From assembly GCA_001460835.1 (NCBI GenBank), contig CYKH01002220.1:114868-178867 (forward strand): a DNA stretch of 64,000 nucleotides, written 5' to 3'. This DNA comes from Bodo saltans. Its lineage: Eukaryota > Euglenozoa > Kinetoplastea > Eubodonida > Bodonidae. The notes under the pieces were generated by a model. The model did no database searches. It had not been told where the DNA came from and saw nothing but the letters and a program-made list of their open reading frames with translations. Positions 1 through 9,948 of this stretch are shown in pieces (positions within the stretch are counted from its first letter, which is position 1; each line of letters begins with the position of its first letter). The translations under genes were made by a program, and so were the position numbers.

Positions 1-160
1 AATTTCTTGTGATCTTATCTTGTATCATGTTGCTTGACAATGACACAAACACGGTGTTGCCTCGGTGTTTTTTTTTTAAATTGTCAGCCAATTTTTTGTT
101 TCTTGCTGCCTATTGCGTATTTTTTGTTCGTAATAAAAAGAGGATCCACTAGGACACATA

Positions 161-667
161 ATGGGCAAGCCAGAAATTACACTTCAGCACCTCGATGAGT
201 GGATGATCCGCTGGCGCAAGTACCAGACTGAGTCCGACTGGCAGATTGAGGTCAACCGCCAGTGGTGGCGCCAGACCAACTACGGCATTGCGTCGTCCGT
301 CTTTGTCCTCACCGGCCTGTGGACCGCTGGTACTGCAACCGTGAATCGTTGGTTCAGCGCTCCTCACTTCTTTGATATCGGCATCGATGTTGCTATCAAG
401 GACAAGCTGAAGACCACCCTGAACAGCACCTACCGCTACACCCCCCAGGGCTTCGGTCGTGTCGCTATTATTGGCCTCCCCACCTACTTCACCTTCGTGG
501 GCCTCGAGCACTGGCAAGAGGGCCGCCGTCTGAATTCATACCTCAAGCAGAGCACCGTCTTCGGTGAGCAGGCCCGCCGCTTCGTCAACAACGGCAAGAT
601 TGAGGAATTCCTTGCCGTCAATATCAAGGCCTCCCTCCCCGAGTCCCAGTCCAAGGTCTATGCTTGA
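161..667 (+). CDS. Small probable mitochondrial membrane protein, unknown function
   Basis: This 168-residue protein is not recognised. It has a Trp-rich basic N-terminal third (four Trp within residues 14-36). Hydrophobic stretches lie around residues 40-60 and 98-118, suggesting one or two membrane passes, and the C-terminal tail is soluble. There is no clear cleavable presequence. Codon choice is biased to C/G-ending codons, as in the complex I subunit at 33841, which suggests high expression. Size, bias and membrane segments fit a kinetoplastid-specific accessory subunit of a respiratory complex, but that is inference only. The start is the first ATG after T-rich tracts and AG dinucleotides at 86-87 and 139-140. 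A pseudogene is unlikely because the frame is clean and strongly biased. Confidence 0.75.
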   Translation: MGKPEITLQHLDEWMIRWRKYQTESDWQIEVNRQWWRQTNYGIASSVFVLTGLWTAGTATVNRWFSAPHFFDIGIDVAIKDKLKTTLNSTYRYTPQGFGRVAIIGLPTYFTFVGLEHWQEGRRLNSYLKQSTVFGEQARRFVNNGKIEEFLAVNIKASLPESQSKVYA

Positions 668-950
668 TATCACACAATAGTTCATTAGCACTCCCCTCAT
701 TCTTGATTGTTCGAAAAAGAGCACAACCAGTGTGACTGTCTTTTCAACGTTGTTTCGTGGTTCTTCACGTCTGTTTTGTTTCGGGCTTTGGGTGTGAACA
801 ATCAAGAATTCGCTGGCATCGTTGATGAATGGAATGTATTTCTTTTCTGAACTGAGACGAATTGCATATGAACTTCTTTGACTTTGTTTTTCGTGGCATG
901 GAGGAGGTGAGTCCCTCACATTAGATCTAGTAAAGGAAAAGGTTTGGATT

Positions 951-2240
951 ATGTCATCTTCGGCAGAGGATGGGGACTGGAGAAGAAAGCTCCAAAAGAG
1001 CGAGACAAAGCGTGCTGAGATGGTGATGGAGAACCACCGCCTCAAAGATGAAGTCGACCAGCTGCGCGTGTCTGATGCGATGCATCGTCAAGCATCTGCG
1101 TCGCCACCGGGTCCTTATGCTACCGTTGGTGGTGGTAGTGCATCGCCGCAACGGGGTCACGTACAAGAAGCTTGGACCCCAGGAGGCGCGTCTATTGCAG
1201 GAATGTTTGCATCGCCCATCCATAAAGGGGGTGAGGGGTCACCAACAGCAGACCGCCGCGTGGAGGCTCTGGAAAAGCTGCTGCATGAGAAAAGTGAACA
1301 GCTTGACGTTGCGCAACGTCTCCTTGGACAATCATCGCCTCAAAACAGGACTCACCAACAGCACGCAGGCCACGCACCATCCCAGCGTCACGGAGGCGTT
1401 GGGTTTGTCACGATTGCACCACTCCCCCAAGCTTCTGAGGAAGACTATGGGTTCGCGGAGGAAGACCACGCAAAGCAATGCGCTGAAGAGATTATGGCGA
1501 GACTTCTTCGTGCGCTGCATGCCCAGCGCGAGGCGCAAGACAAGCTTGCGGCTGCTCAGTTGGCTAACGTGCGCCTGCAGTCGCTTCTTGACGAAAGCAG
1601 AGGGCGCGAAGTGGTACTCTCTCAAATGATGGGAGCATACAGCGAAGTCGTCAACAGCGGCGGTGCTGGGGCAGCGGGAAGCAGTGGTGGTCCGTCGTCG
1701 CGTTCCCGAGCTCATGGAGTCCATGCCGACGGCTCGAGTGGTGGCGGCCCTCAACAGGTGGAGGCGTACCTTCAACAATGCGTGCAGAACTTGACGAGGC
1801 TAGATGGCGTCAAGCGACGACTGGTAGACGAGAAACTGAAAGAAGTGACTGAGGAATGTGCTCGGCTGAAGGAGAAGCGGCTGAACTCGTCAGGCGGCAC
1901 ATTGGCGGGGATCTCTGGCAGTGGTCATCGACTTCTAGGCGACGTGGTTCAATCGCAATTTGGAGGCGATTTCATAGCCGCAGCTTCTTCAACTGCACCT
2001 GCCCGCAGTAGCGCTACGAAGTTTGGGGATGTTACATCGCAACATTCATCTGACATTCCTTTGTTGAGTGATGAACGGGCTCTTCTGCTTCAGCTTCTCG
2101 AGCGAGACAAGGAGTACCAGTCTCGCATGCAGAAGATGAAAGATATGATTATCGACAAAGAGAAACAAAACCAGGATCTCAAGAAGCTGCTTGCAGTCAG
2201 AGTCGCCAACAATGCTCCTCAAAAGCGTGGTCATTATTAG
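951..2240 (+). CDS. Coiled-coil protein, unknown function
   Basis: The gene encodes 429 residues of alternating coiled coil and low complexity. Heptad-like charged helices lie near residues 8-45, 90-112, 158-225, 265-310 and 370-415. They are separated by Gly/Ser/Ala-rich linkers, for example around residues 230-265. There are no signal peptide, membrane segment or catalytic motifs. The composition is typical of kinetoplastid cytoskeletal, basal-body or flagellar scaffold proteins, but no specific family is recognised. The ATG directly follows a short leader with a T-rich tract near 881-892. A 193-codon frame overlapping the 5' half is a shadow of this gene. Confidence 0.8.
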   Translation: MSSSAEDGDWRRKLQKSETKRAEMVMENHRLKDEVDQLRVSDAMHRQASASPPGPYATVGGGSASPQRGHVQEAWTPGGASIAGMFASPIHKGGEGSPTADRRVEALEKLLHEKSEQLDVAQRLLGQSSPQNRTHQQHAGHAPSQRHGGVGFVTIAPLPQASEEDYGFAEEDHAKQCAEEIMARLLRALHAQREAQDKLAAAQLANVRLQSLLDESRGREVVLSQMMGAYSEVVNSGGAGAAGSSGGPSSRSRAHGVHADGSSGGGPQQVEAYLQQCVQNLTRLDGVKRRLVDEKLKEVTEECARLKEKRLNSSGGTLAGISGSGHRLLGDVVQSQFGGDFIAAASSTAPARSSATKFGDVTSQHSSDIPLLSDERALLLQLLERDKEYQSRMQKMKDMIIDKEKQNQDLKKLLAVRVANNAPQKRGHY

Positions 2241-2544
2241 GGAAGAATGAAGAACACCTATCATCATTGTTCACTCGCTGTTTTTTTCTTCTTCTGAATC
2301 ACCATCGCTCGCAAGACATGAATTTTGGAGTTGTTTCATACCTCCTCAACGACAACGCTTTAGTTCGTTACGTTCAAATTAAAGAAAATACCTGTACGAA
2401 TTTTGAAAAAACCGAATCACTGAACTCAGTTGATGTTGAACGACACTGCATCTTTTGTCGGAGATTGTTCGTACTTTTCCCGTTGCAATGTGAATCAAAA
2501 TAGAAGCACCAGGGAAATTGACTGTCACCACAACAGGGAGTCAC
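2241..2544 (+). other. Intergenic region with probable splice acceptor
   Basis: This AT-rich spacer holds the 3' UTR of the coiled-coil gene and the leader of the next gene. A pyrimidine tract at 2281-2296 is followed by AG at 2316-2317. A second pyrimidine-rich stretch at about 2471-2487 is followed by AGs near 2503 and 2511. Several ATGs follow the first AG, so the second site would give the cleaner leader. No gene is seen here. Confidence 0.5.
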
Positions 2545-5379
2545 ATGTCGTCGGCGAAGTTGCTAGTACCCTCTGCAGTTGCAGTTGCCCAAAACGCATC
2601 GTCAATTATAGATGACGATGCGTTTTCTGACACTCTTGTATCCACTGCCATCCACGGCGATGACGATGATCGTGATGATTCCACCAACAATGATGCTGTC
2701 AACGTGCTTCTTGATCGATTTCTTTACGAAGCCGCTCTGTTGTTCGCCACGGTGCACCAAGGGTCGTACTTGTGGAATTTAGTAGAATCACTAGGTGCTC
2801 CTCGTGGCAAAGGAACGAAGGGAGACTTGACACAGGTTCGTGACGTGTTCATCGGCTCATATGTTGGGAATAGAGCCCTTGTGGCACTATGTAGTACGAT
2901 TCGCATCATGCTTCCAAATGTCGCCACGATTAGCATGGTCAACGCGTCCCTTTACGCTGGAGATTCGGAGCCGAGCAACATCAACGGTAACACAACCATT
3001 CAGGCCATGTGCTCTTTGCTTTGTGGTCATCCTTCACTAAAGCACTGGGATTTGTCGAAGAACGATATTGGAGTCGCCGCTTTGCAAAGCCTCGTTGCAT
3101 TGGTGAAGGGAACGCCGTCGATACTTTCCATAGATCTCCGTGACACGTTTGTGAAGGAAAGCGATCGATGGCAGCTTGATGCCGTATTGGCAGTCAACAA
3201 GAGAAAGGCAGAACGCGTGGCGGCATCATCTCCGCTCAATCAACACGGCAAACCCACCACTAATTCATCATCCACCAATGCGAACCACGAGGATGGGGTC
3301 CAAAGGCATCTTTCTTTAAAACTGCCCATCAACGGCGTTGCTAGCCTGCTTTCAACATCGATGCTGATGCACGCGTCCCAGAAAATGAGCTCGTCTCAAC
3401 TGCTTTCCCCCAAAAAGTCTGTTGCCTCGGCGGCTGCAGGTGCAATCGCGGCATCCCCATCTCAAATTATTGTCACAGATGACATGGGCTCGTTGCGCCA
3501 CTTGAAGTCCGTTCCTGGCAGCCCCCATGGTGGTCCTGCTAGCCCCGGTGGAGCGACCACCAACGCGGGAAGTGGTGCTGTGCTCAAGCGAACGCCAGTT
3601 TCGATCCCGTACCTACGCAGCAAGAAAGATCCGCATTGCCTTGCCGCGTCAACCATGAGGTACATTCGTAATCGTGTTCCGCCACCAACTGCAGCACTAG
3701 CATCTGCACAAACGGCGTCGAACTTGAAAGAAGGTTCTTCGTCGCTCGTTCCCTGGCCACGCGTCTTGTCTAACCTTGACATGACGAAATCTGCTGATGG
3801 AAAAGCTCGTGCAAATATTGCTCAGTTGTTGACGCCTGCGTGGCTCAAAGGAGCGGCCGCACCACAAACAGATGCCCAACGAATTATGATGAGAGAAGTG
3901 GTGCGCCGAACTTGTGTGTTCCAGGCAGTGTCTCAGCAATTGTTCCTAGCACCGCCGAGGCCACCCGCTGAAAACGGTGGGATTCCGTTGTCTGTACAAG
4001 CAGTGGGGGGCATGGTCGGAAAGTCTCTTGCGCAAGCCGACTATGAAGCTGTCCTTTATCGCCAACGTCTTCAGCAGGACCTCATTTTAGATGCCGTGGT
4101 GGAGTGTATGTCGTTGGTGCAGCTTACGGTTGGGGAGCCGGTGTGGGAAAAGGGGGACAAGGCTCGTAACGTCTATCTCATTCCACTTCCTGCGCCGCTC
4201 AAAGAGAACAAGTCTGGTTCGCCCTCCTCCGCGCGAAAATCGCGTGGAAATGGCGGCGCTGCCTCTTTTAGCTCCTCACCTGACTTAAAATCAGACGCTT
4301 CCATTGCAGAGTCTGCACCGCCACCACCGCGACAATTGCGGTTTGGTGCTGTGATGTCGAGCGGCGAAGTGCCATCCAGTGGCAAATCTTCTCCGAGCCT
4401 TCTCAGCCCAATGATGAGCTCGACACGAACTCAAGGAGGTGGTGGGTCTATGAGGCTTGCACAGATCCCGCCACTCCCAACACAGAGTATTGAATCCCGT
4501 ACGATGCCCCAGGGCCAATTCTTTGGGTATGACGAAGCCCTTCCGTTAGATTCCACTGCAGGGCCTGGACGTGTACGTACCACTCTTTGCACTTTGTGCC
4601 TTGAGGAGGGTGACGTCCCGCAACATTTGCTGATGCAATCCCCACTCACACCTAATCAGAAAACGACGCCGCCCGCGGAAGCAACAACTGCTACTGCTAC
4701 TGAGGACGTTGCACGTGAAGGTGCACCTCAGCTTCCATCGCTCGGTAGTGACCTCAACAACGAATCGGTGAAGAGTGTATCCGTATGGTGTATGCGTCGT
4801 GAGGCGTTCGAAATGTTCTTCTCGGAGCCGTTGTTTGCGCAGCGTGTCGTGTCACGCCGCATCATTGACGCAATGCCATGCATGCTCGGCGTCGACGCAC
4901 AACTTCGGTTGTACCTTGGAGACCTTCTTATGAACCCAACTGTGATTTATGAGCGTGAGTTGCCGCTGTCTACATCGGAAGGCAATCATGGACGTGTGCC
5001 ACCAGAGTCCGTGGATGTCGTTCCTTTCACACAGCTCCTTGATCACGTTATTCTTGTAGAAGAGGGTTCGATGTGTGTGCGGCGACAAGGGCAAGAAATG
5101 TCTGTCTTTGGACGTGGAGATGTGATTGCGTTCGATGGAAAGCGAGACACTGCGACAGCCACAAAGGGTGAGATTTGTGAAGGGCTGCGTTGCGTGTTGA
5201 AGACTGGAAATATGCCTTCATGGAAGTTTCACGTGCTGTCTCTTGTTGAGCTGCGGCGATCCCTCCCAAGTGAACTTGTAGAGACGATTGCCGTTCAAAC
5301 TCAAAAGAACTTCAAAGAAGTTGACGCGCGCTTAGACAACTCTGGCTGGGGTCGCCGCAGCAAGCGTACACCAATGTAA
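2545..5379 (+). CDS. Leucine-rich repeat and divergent cyclic-nucleotide-binding-like protein
   Basis: The protein is 944 residues counted from ATG 2545; the open frame upstream begins only at a TTG. Residues about 96-215 contain LRR/RNI-like helices and strands (pattern LxxWDLSxNDIG, then LxSIDLRDT). Residues about 510-550 resemble the start of a cNMP-binding beta barrel (ILDAVVECMSLVQL, then GEPVWEKGD). A Ser/Pro-rich insertion follows. Residues about 835-876 resemble the second half of the barrel (VEEGSMCVRRQ, FGRGDVIAF, then RDTATATK in the place of the phosphate-binding cassette). The cassette is degenerate, so nucleotide binding is uncertain. LRR and cNMP-fold proteins in kinetoplastids are often flagellar or cAMP-response proteins; a role here is not established. 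Confidence 0.8.
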   Translation: MSSAKLLVPSAVAVAQNASSIIDDDAFSDTLVSTAIHGDDDDRDDSTNNDAVNVLLDRFLYEAALLFATVHQGSYLWNLVESLGAPRGKGTKGDLTQVRDVFIGSYVGNRALVALCSTIRIMLPNVATISMVNASLYAGDSEPSNINGNTTIQAMCSLLCGHPSLKHWDLSKNDIGVAALQSLVALVKGTPSILSIDLRDTFVKESDRWQLDAVLAVNKRKAERVAASSPLNQHGKPTTNSSSTNANHEDGVQRHLSLKLPINGVASLLSTSMLMHASQKMSSSQLLSPKKSVASAAAGAIAASPSQIIVTDDMGSLRHLKSVPGSPHGGPASPGGATTNAGSGAVLKRTPVSIPYLRSKKDPHCLAASTMRYIRNRVPPPTAALASAQTASNLKEGSSSLVPWPRVLSNLDMTKSADGKARANIAQLLTPAWLKGAAAPQTDAQRIMMREVVRRTCVFQAVSQQLFLAPPRPPAENGGIPLSVQAVGGMVGKSLAQADYEAVLYRQRLQQDLILDAVVECMSLVQLTVGEPVWEKGDKARNVYLIPLPAPLKENKSGSPSSARKSRGNGGAASFSSSPDLKSDASIAESAPPPPRQLRFGAVMSSGEVPSSGKSSPSLLSPMMSSTRTQGGGGSMRLAQIPPLPTQSIESRTMPQGQFFGYDEALPLDSTAGPGRVRTTLCTLCLEEGDVPQHLLMQSPLTPNQKTTPPAEATTATATEDVAREGAPQLPSLGSDLNNESVKSVSVWCMRREAFEMFFSEPLFAQRVVSRRIIDAMPCMLGVDAQLRLYLGDLLMNPTVIYERELPLSTSEGNHGRVPPESVDVVPFTQLLDHVILVEEGSMCVRRQGQEMSVFGRGDVIAFDGKRDTATATKGEICEGLRCVLKTGNMPSWKFHVLSLVELRRSLPSELVETIAVQTQKNFKEVDARLDNSGWGRRSKRTPM

Positions 5380-5524
5380 AAAAACACCGTTAGTGTTGTG
5401 AGTTGTTCGTTGTTCACCCAAATTTTTTTTTTTAGAAAGAAGTTCTTCTGTGTGTCTGTCCACGACAACAATGTGACGTGCGTTGCCCTCGTTTTCAGAC
5501 GCCAACGCAGATTGGCCTTTTCTC

Positions 5525-5561
5525 ACTTTTTTCCTGTTGATTTTTTTTCCACCATACGAAG
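5525..5561 (+). promoter_or_regulatory. Predicted trans-splice acceptor for RRM paralogue 1
   Basis: A T/C-rich tract at 5525-5550 is followed by AG at 5560-5561, giving a 92-nt leader before ATG 5654. A second T-run with AG lies at 5423-5435. This is the usual spliced-leader addition context in kinetoplastids, predicted by eye. Confidence 0.5.
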
Positions 5562-5653
5562 GCTTCTGCAATCAATCCCCAAACAGCATTCCACCAACCA
5601 AACAACCACCAACAACAACCCCAATCCACCCAACCACCACCACCACCACACTC

Positions 5654-6787
5654 ATGATCATGGACCAATCGATGACATCTCAGCACCTGGGCGAGGTCAA
5701 CAGCCACAACACCAGCACCACGACTCCAACCGACCGCATCTCCCCAAAGATGGGGCGCGTTGGGTGCCACGACCCGTACAGCCCAAAAGTGCTGCGAGGA
5801 GGAAATGAAACAGCCGAGGCAATCCAGTGGGAGGCGCGCAAGGCGGAAATCGCAGAACTTGCGCCCTCTTCAAGGCCCTCCACGACATGGTCGCCAAAGT
5901 TACCTCAGTTTCTTCAAGCATCGACCCCAAGTTCCCTAAACCACCACGCTGCACCGCACCATCATCATTCCCCCAATCCATCGATGTTTGCCCCAATGAT
6001 GATGCCTGGCATGCAGCAACAACAACAGTTTCCGCCCCCTGCGTACATCAGCTTCCCCAACAACTCAACTGCCAACGTCCATCACAACGCTTTGTCAGAG
6101 GTGTGTACCTTTGTTAGCATTCCTGCTGGCCGTCGCGAAGTTGTGGTTGCTGAAGATTCCAACGCGCTTGCAGAACTGATGCGCTCTCACACCGCCCCAC
6201 CTCGCCCGCTGTTCGTCGGACAGTGCCGCTTCGAAATGTCATCCGGTGAGCTACACTGGCTCCTTGAGCACATTCTTGGAGTCCGTGCACTAAAGATTGA
6301 GCCCCGCGGCCCTGGTTGCTTCGTTGTAGTGCTACGCGATGAGGAAAGCTCCAACAAAGTCCTCCAGCTCCACCGCTGTGTTCTTTTTGATCACGACGGT
6401 GTCTGGTGGGCGAACACCCCCGCTGCTCAGCACCACCTTGAAGCATACGTGCGAGAGTTTTTGTCTGGCCACTACACTCGCCGATCTCGTCTTCCTCGTG
6501 ATACGATGATCGTTGAGCGTCAACGCGGGTCACTCAATCCCCTCCGCACACTGGCGACTGCCACCAACACCGTCACCCACCATCCCATGTCTCGCCATCA
6601 TCACGCCAACGGTGACGACGCCACGAACCGCATTGTTTCGTTGTCGTCGGGGATGAGCACGCCCGCTGACCTACACCAGCGCCAACACCAGCGCCATCAA
6701 CTTCCGTCGTCCGGATCAGCTGCGAGCTCCATCGGCTCATCACCGTCGAACTCGGTGTCTCTTCAAGACTCGTTCCGTTACGACTGA
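5654..6787 (+). CDS. RRM-like RNA-binding protein, array member 1, with HDPY motif
   Basis: This is the first of six tandem paralogues; it has 377 residues. The longer open frame starts at TTG 5483, upstream of a splice-acceptor-like AG at 5560-5561, so ATG 5654 is preferred. Residues 39-42 are HDPY within GCHDPYSPKVLR. This resembles the H(N/D)PY element known in trypanosomes to bind MKT1. A divergent RRM spans about residues 186-255: an RNP2-like LFVGQ strand, an RNP1-like CFVVVL strand, and the family ending VLFDHDGVW. A further conserved strand, LPRDTMIVE, lies at about 279-287. Flanks are Pro/Thr/His-rich and Ser-rich, probably disordered. Likely a cytoplasmic mRNA regulator. Confidence 0.85.
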   Translation: MIMDQSMTSQHLGEVNSHNTSTTTPTDRISPKMGRVGCHDPYSPKVLRGGNETAEAIQWEARKAEIAELAPSSRPSTTWSPKLPQFLQASTPSSLNHHAAPHHHHSPNPSMFAPMMMPGMQQQQQFPPPAYISFPNNSTANVHHNALSEVCTFVSIPAGRREVVVAEDSNALAELMRSHTAPPRPLFVGQCRFEMSSGELHWLLEHILGVRALKIEPRGPGCFVVVLRDEESSNKVLQLHRCVLFDHDGVWWANTPAAQHHLEAYVREFLSGHYTRRSRLPRDTMIVERQRGSLNPLRTLATATNTVTHHPMSRHHHANGDDATNRIVSLSSGMSTPADLHQRQHQRHQLPSSGSAASSIGSSPSNSVSLQDSFRYD

Positions 6788-8628
6788 ACGTAACGCTCAT
6801 ATGGAGACTGATCATCTCGTTGTTCCAAATTCTTTGGGGGAAAAATTGCAGAGTCGAACTATTTATCAAACAGAGAACGGACGAACAACTCGGGCCTCTT
6901 TTTCACAAATGCTGTTGACTGTGTGTTTGCGGTTTGTGCAAAAAAATCATCAGCACTTTGAATTGAACGTCGAGTTTTTTTGAAAGTTCCTTGTTTTTCG
7001 GTGTGGCATAACGCCATACCTTGCATGTTACCAGTTGCACGCAACAAAATCGCGCAGCTTTTCGTGGTCAGATCTATTTATTTTCTTGTTGGTCTCGCTT
7101 CCGTTGCGCCTTTTCCGTTTTTTGACCCTCGGGGCCCCAGTCGTTTTCCTTCAAAAATCCCGACTGACATGTCACAAACTCTTTTTCTTGTCAACGAGAT
7201 TTACGCGCCGCTTACCACGTTTTCTCTCTCATCGCCACGTGCAACTGCGTCTTGTCCCGCGAACGCCCCCATGGGTTGTGGCATTCTTCGCGGTGGTTTG
7301 TATGAGAGTGTTTTTGCGTGCTCTGATCAGCGTGCATGAAGAGGAAAGCGAATTTGTATGAGACGATGCTCGTGTTGCTTGACGAGTGTTGTGATAGTAC
7401 CGCTTTCTGAAGTCTCTTGGCACGTGACATTTTGCCCTTACCTCTGTCAAATGAAAAGTAGAATCAAGTACAACAGCAACGTGATGAGCGAGTGTGAGAG
7501 TTGATGTTTTGTTTTGTGTTTTCTTGTTGGGAGATTCAATTCTATTCCAACAATTGCGACCGGCACATCATCAATTTATTCACCGCCTTCAAGATTTAAT
7601 GAAGTCTCGACGTACCGAAAACCAACACGATTTCTTTTTTTTATCTGTTTTCTGTTGTTCAAACCATTTACCCTCTGTGTTCTTTGAGAGAGGCCTGCAC
7701 TTTCCCCTCCATTTTTTTTATTATATTTTTTTATTGATTATTGGTTGTCGCACCTAAGAAACACTCTTTCTTGTTTTTTCTCACTTTGATTTCCTGCGCG
7801 TGTGTGATTGTTTTCACTAAGTGGGCAAAAGAACGTCAATCACGTGTCAAGTCGAATTGGAATTGTGTATGCCTGGCCGACTTTTTACTGTGATGATGAC
7901 CGTTTGTCGCAAGAGTTACTTGCCTCACTACGTCTAAAAACTTCCCCCTTTTCCCCCTTGCAGAGCCTTTTCTCCCCACTTTTCTCCCCACAAGAATAAT
8001 TCCGTTGTATCCCCTCCCGGGAGCGTTGAGAGGAACATTACACCCTTCGAGAATGTGACAGAAGGGGAGTACCTTGAGAATGCAACTGAGTGGAAAGTGG
8101 AAATGACAACGAAGAAGCGGCAAAATTCAATTGAAGTGAAACATCAAGGAAAGTACAAGAAACAAAGACCAAGTAAGAAACAAAACAAAAAAAATCAAAG
8201 CACAGCACCACAAAATAAAACAAAGCAAAACAAACAAAACACACGATTCTATCACTACCAACGGCGATGGATTTCCGAAGAAAAGGCGACCACGACTTAT
8301 GTGCAAACAAAACAGAGACAAAATACTATCAATTAGGTGAGCACAACAACAAAACAACGTGACATCTATTTTCTCTTCAGTGTCGTGCTGTATCAGTCGC
8401 GTTATAAAACAATGCGAATGATATTGAAGATGCAGTTGAAAATTTCTGAACCGCACGAATCCAAAGTAGCTTCGACTGACTACTCAGTAATTCTCTTACG
8501 CGATGGCATTTGACCTATTGACATTGGTCGCTTCCTTTTTTTTCTCCCACCCCTACCCTCACGGTAGGCTGCGAACAAGAGCAACAGAACTAACTCGACC
8601 ACCCAAAACAAACCATAAAACAGCAAAG
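6788..8628 (+). other. Long (1.8 kb) spacer between RRM paralogues 1 and 2
   Basis: The spacer is T-rich and holds only short frames, most starting at TTG or GTG and lacking coding character. It probably contains a long 3' UTR, which is typical of regulatory genes in kinetoplastids. A strong pyrimidine tract at about 7950-7998 with AGs near 7965 and 7999 is followed by an A-rich, AAAC-repeating island (about 8150-8250). That island lies in a 77-codon Lys/Gln/Asn-rich frame (8103-8336), treated separately in the findings. A second acceptor-like signal at 8531-8567 serves the next gene. Confidence 0.5.
8531..8567 (+). promoter_or_regulatory. Predicted trans-splice acceptor for RRM paralogue 2
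   Basis: A long pyrimidine tract (8531-8560) is followed by AG at 8566-8567, 61 nt before ATG 8629. An in-frame ATG at 8503 lies upstream of this AG and would be removed by splicing here. That is the reason for the chosen start. Confidence 0.55.
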
Positions 8629-9948
8629 ATGAGTGCCCCAATCCGCGTGAATAACAACAACATCAGCAGCAGTGGCAACAATCTACATAACTCCCCTGCC
8701 ACGTTCTCGCGTCTGAGCGGTACGCCTATGATGCTCAGCGGAAGCCCGCGGCTATCCTCTGGCACCCCAGTGGGAACGCCTCCCTCATCTACCAAGATGA
8801 TGGGATGCCACTCACCGTACACTGCAGTGGTGTTGCGCAGTACCGACAGCAGCAAAGTGGCGTCTCCCATCTCGTTACCCCCGTCATCGGCTGAATGGGA
8901 TGCTGCCACGAAATCTGCATCATCGCAGCACCGCGGAAGTGCGACACAGTTGAGTGTGTCGCCACCGGCGTACACGTCTGCTCATGCAGGTATGGGCTCC
9001 CCATCATCGTCGTTCCGCGGCGGCAACAGCAGCAGCAGCAACCATCATCATCATCACCAAACCCAACCGAACGCGTCGCTGCGCAAGCTTGCAGGCCGCG
9101 CGCAGTTTCTGCGATTGGAGGATGTGCCGCTTATTCACTCTCCCTTTGAGGATGTTTCCGCCGACTTGTCCGCTGCACCAATGCAGCACCCATACGAGCT
9201 TCCCACGTTGTTCGTTGGCCAGTTGAAGTACGAGATTACCCCCACACAGCTTGCTCAGATCGTGGAGCACTTTTCGGGTGTCAGGCCTCTGCGAGTGGAG
9301 TACCGCCCGAAGGGATGTGCAATGCTCTTCCTTAAGTCTCGTGGAGACGCTGGTGCCGTGATGCAGCTCCACAAGCGTCTTCTCTTCGACTACAACGGCG
9401 TTTGGTTCGCTGCAGACGAATCACAGCGTGCTGCGTTGGATGAGGCCGCACGAGTTCGGCTTGAACGACTGCCAAATGACTGCGTTTCAGTGGAAGAACC
9501 ACGAAACCGACCACAGTACACAATTCTAGATGGCCGCGTCGTTCCTTGCCAGCAATTCGGCAACCCCACCTCCCAACACCACCAGCACCTGCAGCAGCAC
9601 CACTCGAACAACAGCAGCACCACCTCCTACAGTCCGAGCGTTGCCCACGCTCAAAGCCCTCCGAACGCGCCATCGTGGTGCTCTCAGCTGCCACCTCCTC
9701 CTCCCTCCTACGTCGAGACGACCACCACGACGCACCCCAATCCCCAGCGTAGCAGCGGAAATGACCACTCCATGGGTGCCACCGCAACTCAGTCGCTAGC
9801 GAGCACACCTCGTCAGTCGTTGTGTGGGAGTCCAGTTGCGCGCTCACGTATTGGAAGCGATCCGATTGCGCCGTCAAGCCCGAGTGCGCATGTTATGGCG
9901 AGCTCAGTAACCTCGAACTCGGGTCTGCAAAGATCGTATCACCTCTAA
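8629..9948 (+). CDS. RRM-like RNA-binding protein, array member 2, with HSPY motif
   Basis: The protein has 439 residues. HSPY lies at residues 61-64 within GCHSPYTAVVLR, closely matching the HDPY box of member 1. The RRM-like domain spans about residues 194-263: LFVGQLKYEIT, then an RNP1-like CAMLFLKS, ending LLFDYNGVWFA. The conserved downstream strand LPNDCVSVE is at about 281-289. The N-terminal 180 residues are Ser/Thr/Pro/His-rich with a His run. The C-terminal 150 residues are rich in Gln, His, Ser and Pro. An in-frame ATG 42 codons upstream was rejected because a pyrimidine tract and AG lie between it and 8629. Members 1 and 2 are the closest pair by their boxes. Confidence 0.85.
   Translation: MSAPIRVNNNNISSSGNNLHNSPATFSRLSGTPMMLSGSPRLSSGTPVGTPPSSTKMMGCHSPYTAVVLRSTDSSKVASPISLPPSSAEWDAATKSASSQHRGSATQLSVSPPAYTSAHAGMGSPSSSFRGGNSSSSNHHHHHQTQPNASLRKLAGRAQFLRLEDVPLIHSPFEDVSADLSAAPMQHPYELPTLFVGQLKYEITPTQLAQIVEHFSGVRPLRVEYRPKGCAMLFLKSRGDAGAVMQLHKRLLFDYNGVWFAADESQRAALDEAARVRLERLPNDCVSVEEPRNRPQYTILDGRVVPCQQFGNPTSQHHQHLQQHHSNNSSTTSYSPSVAHAQSPPNAPSWCSQLPPPPPSYVETTTTTHPNPQRSSGNDHSMGATATQSLASTPRQSLCGSPVARSRIGSDPIAPSSPSAHVMASSVTSNSGLQRSYHL

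Noticed and set aside
1048-1629. 193-codon + strand frame overlapping the coiled-coil gene
   Set aside because: Lies wholly inside the 429-residue frame, is Arg/His/Ser-rich as out-of-frame translations are, and has no own leader.
5483-5653. N-terminal extension of RRM member 1 with a hydrophobic stretch
   Set aside because: Begins at TTG and is a translation of the pyrimidine tract before the splice acceptor. The same applies to the upstream extensions of members 2, 3 and 5, the giant surface protein and Dabb copies 1 and 2.
6980-7361. Two overlapping + strand frames of 108-119 codons in the first array spacer
   Set aside because: One starts at TTG; both are Phe/Ser-rich as expected from T-rich noncoding DNA and show no similarity to each other or to neighbours.
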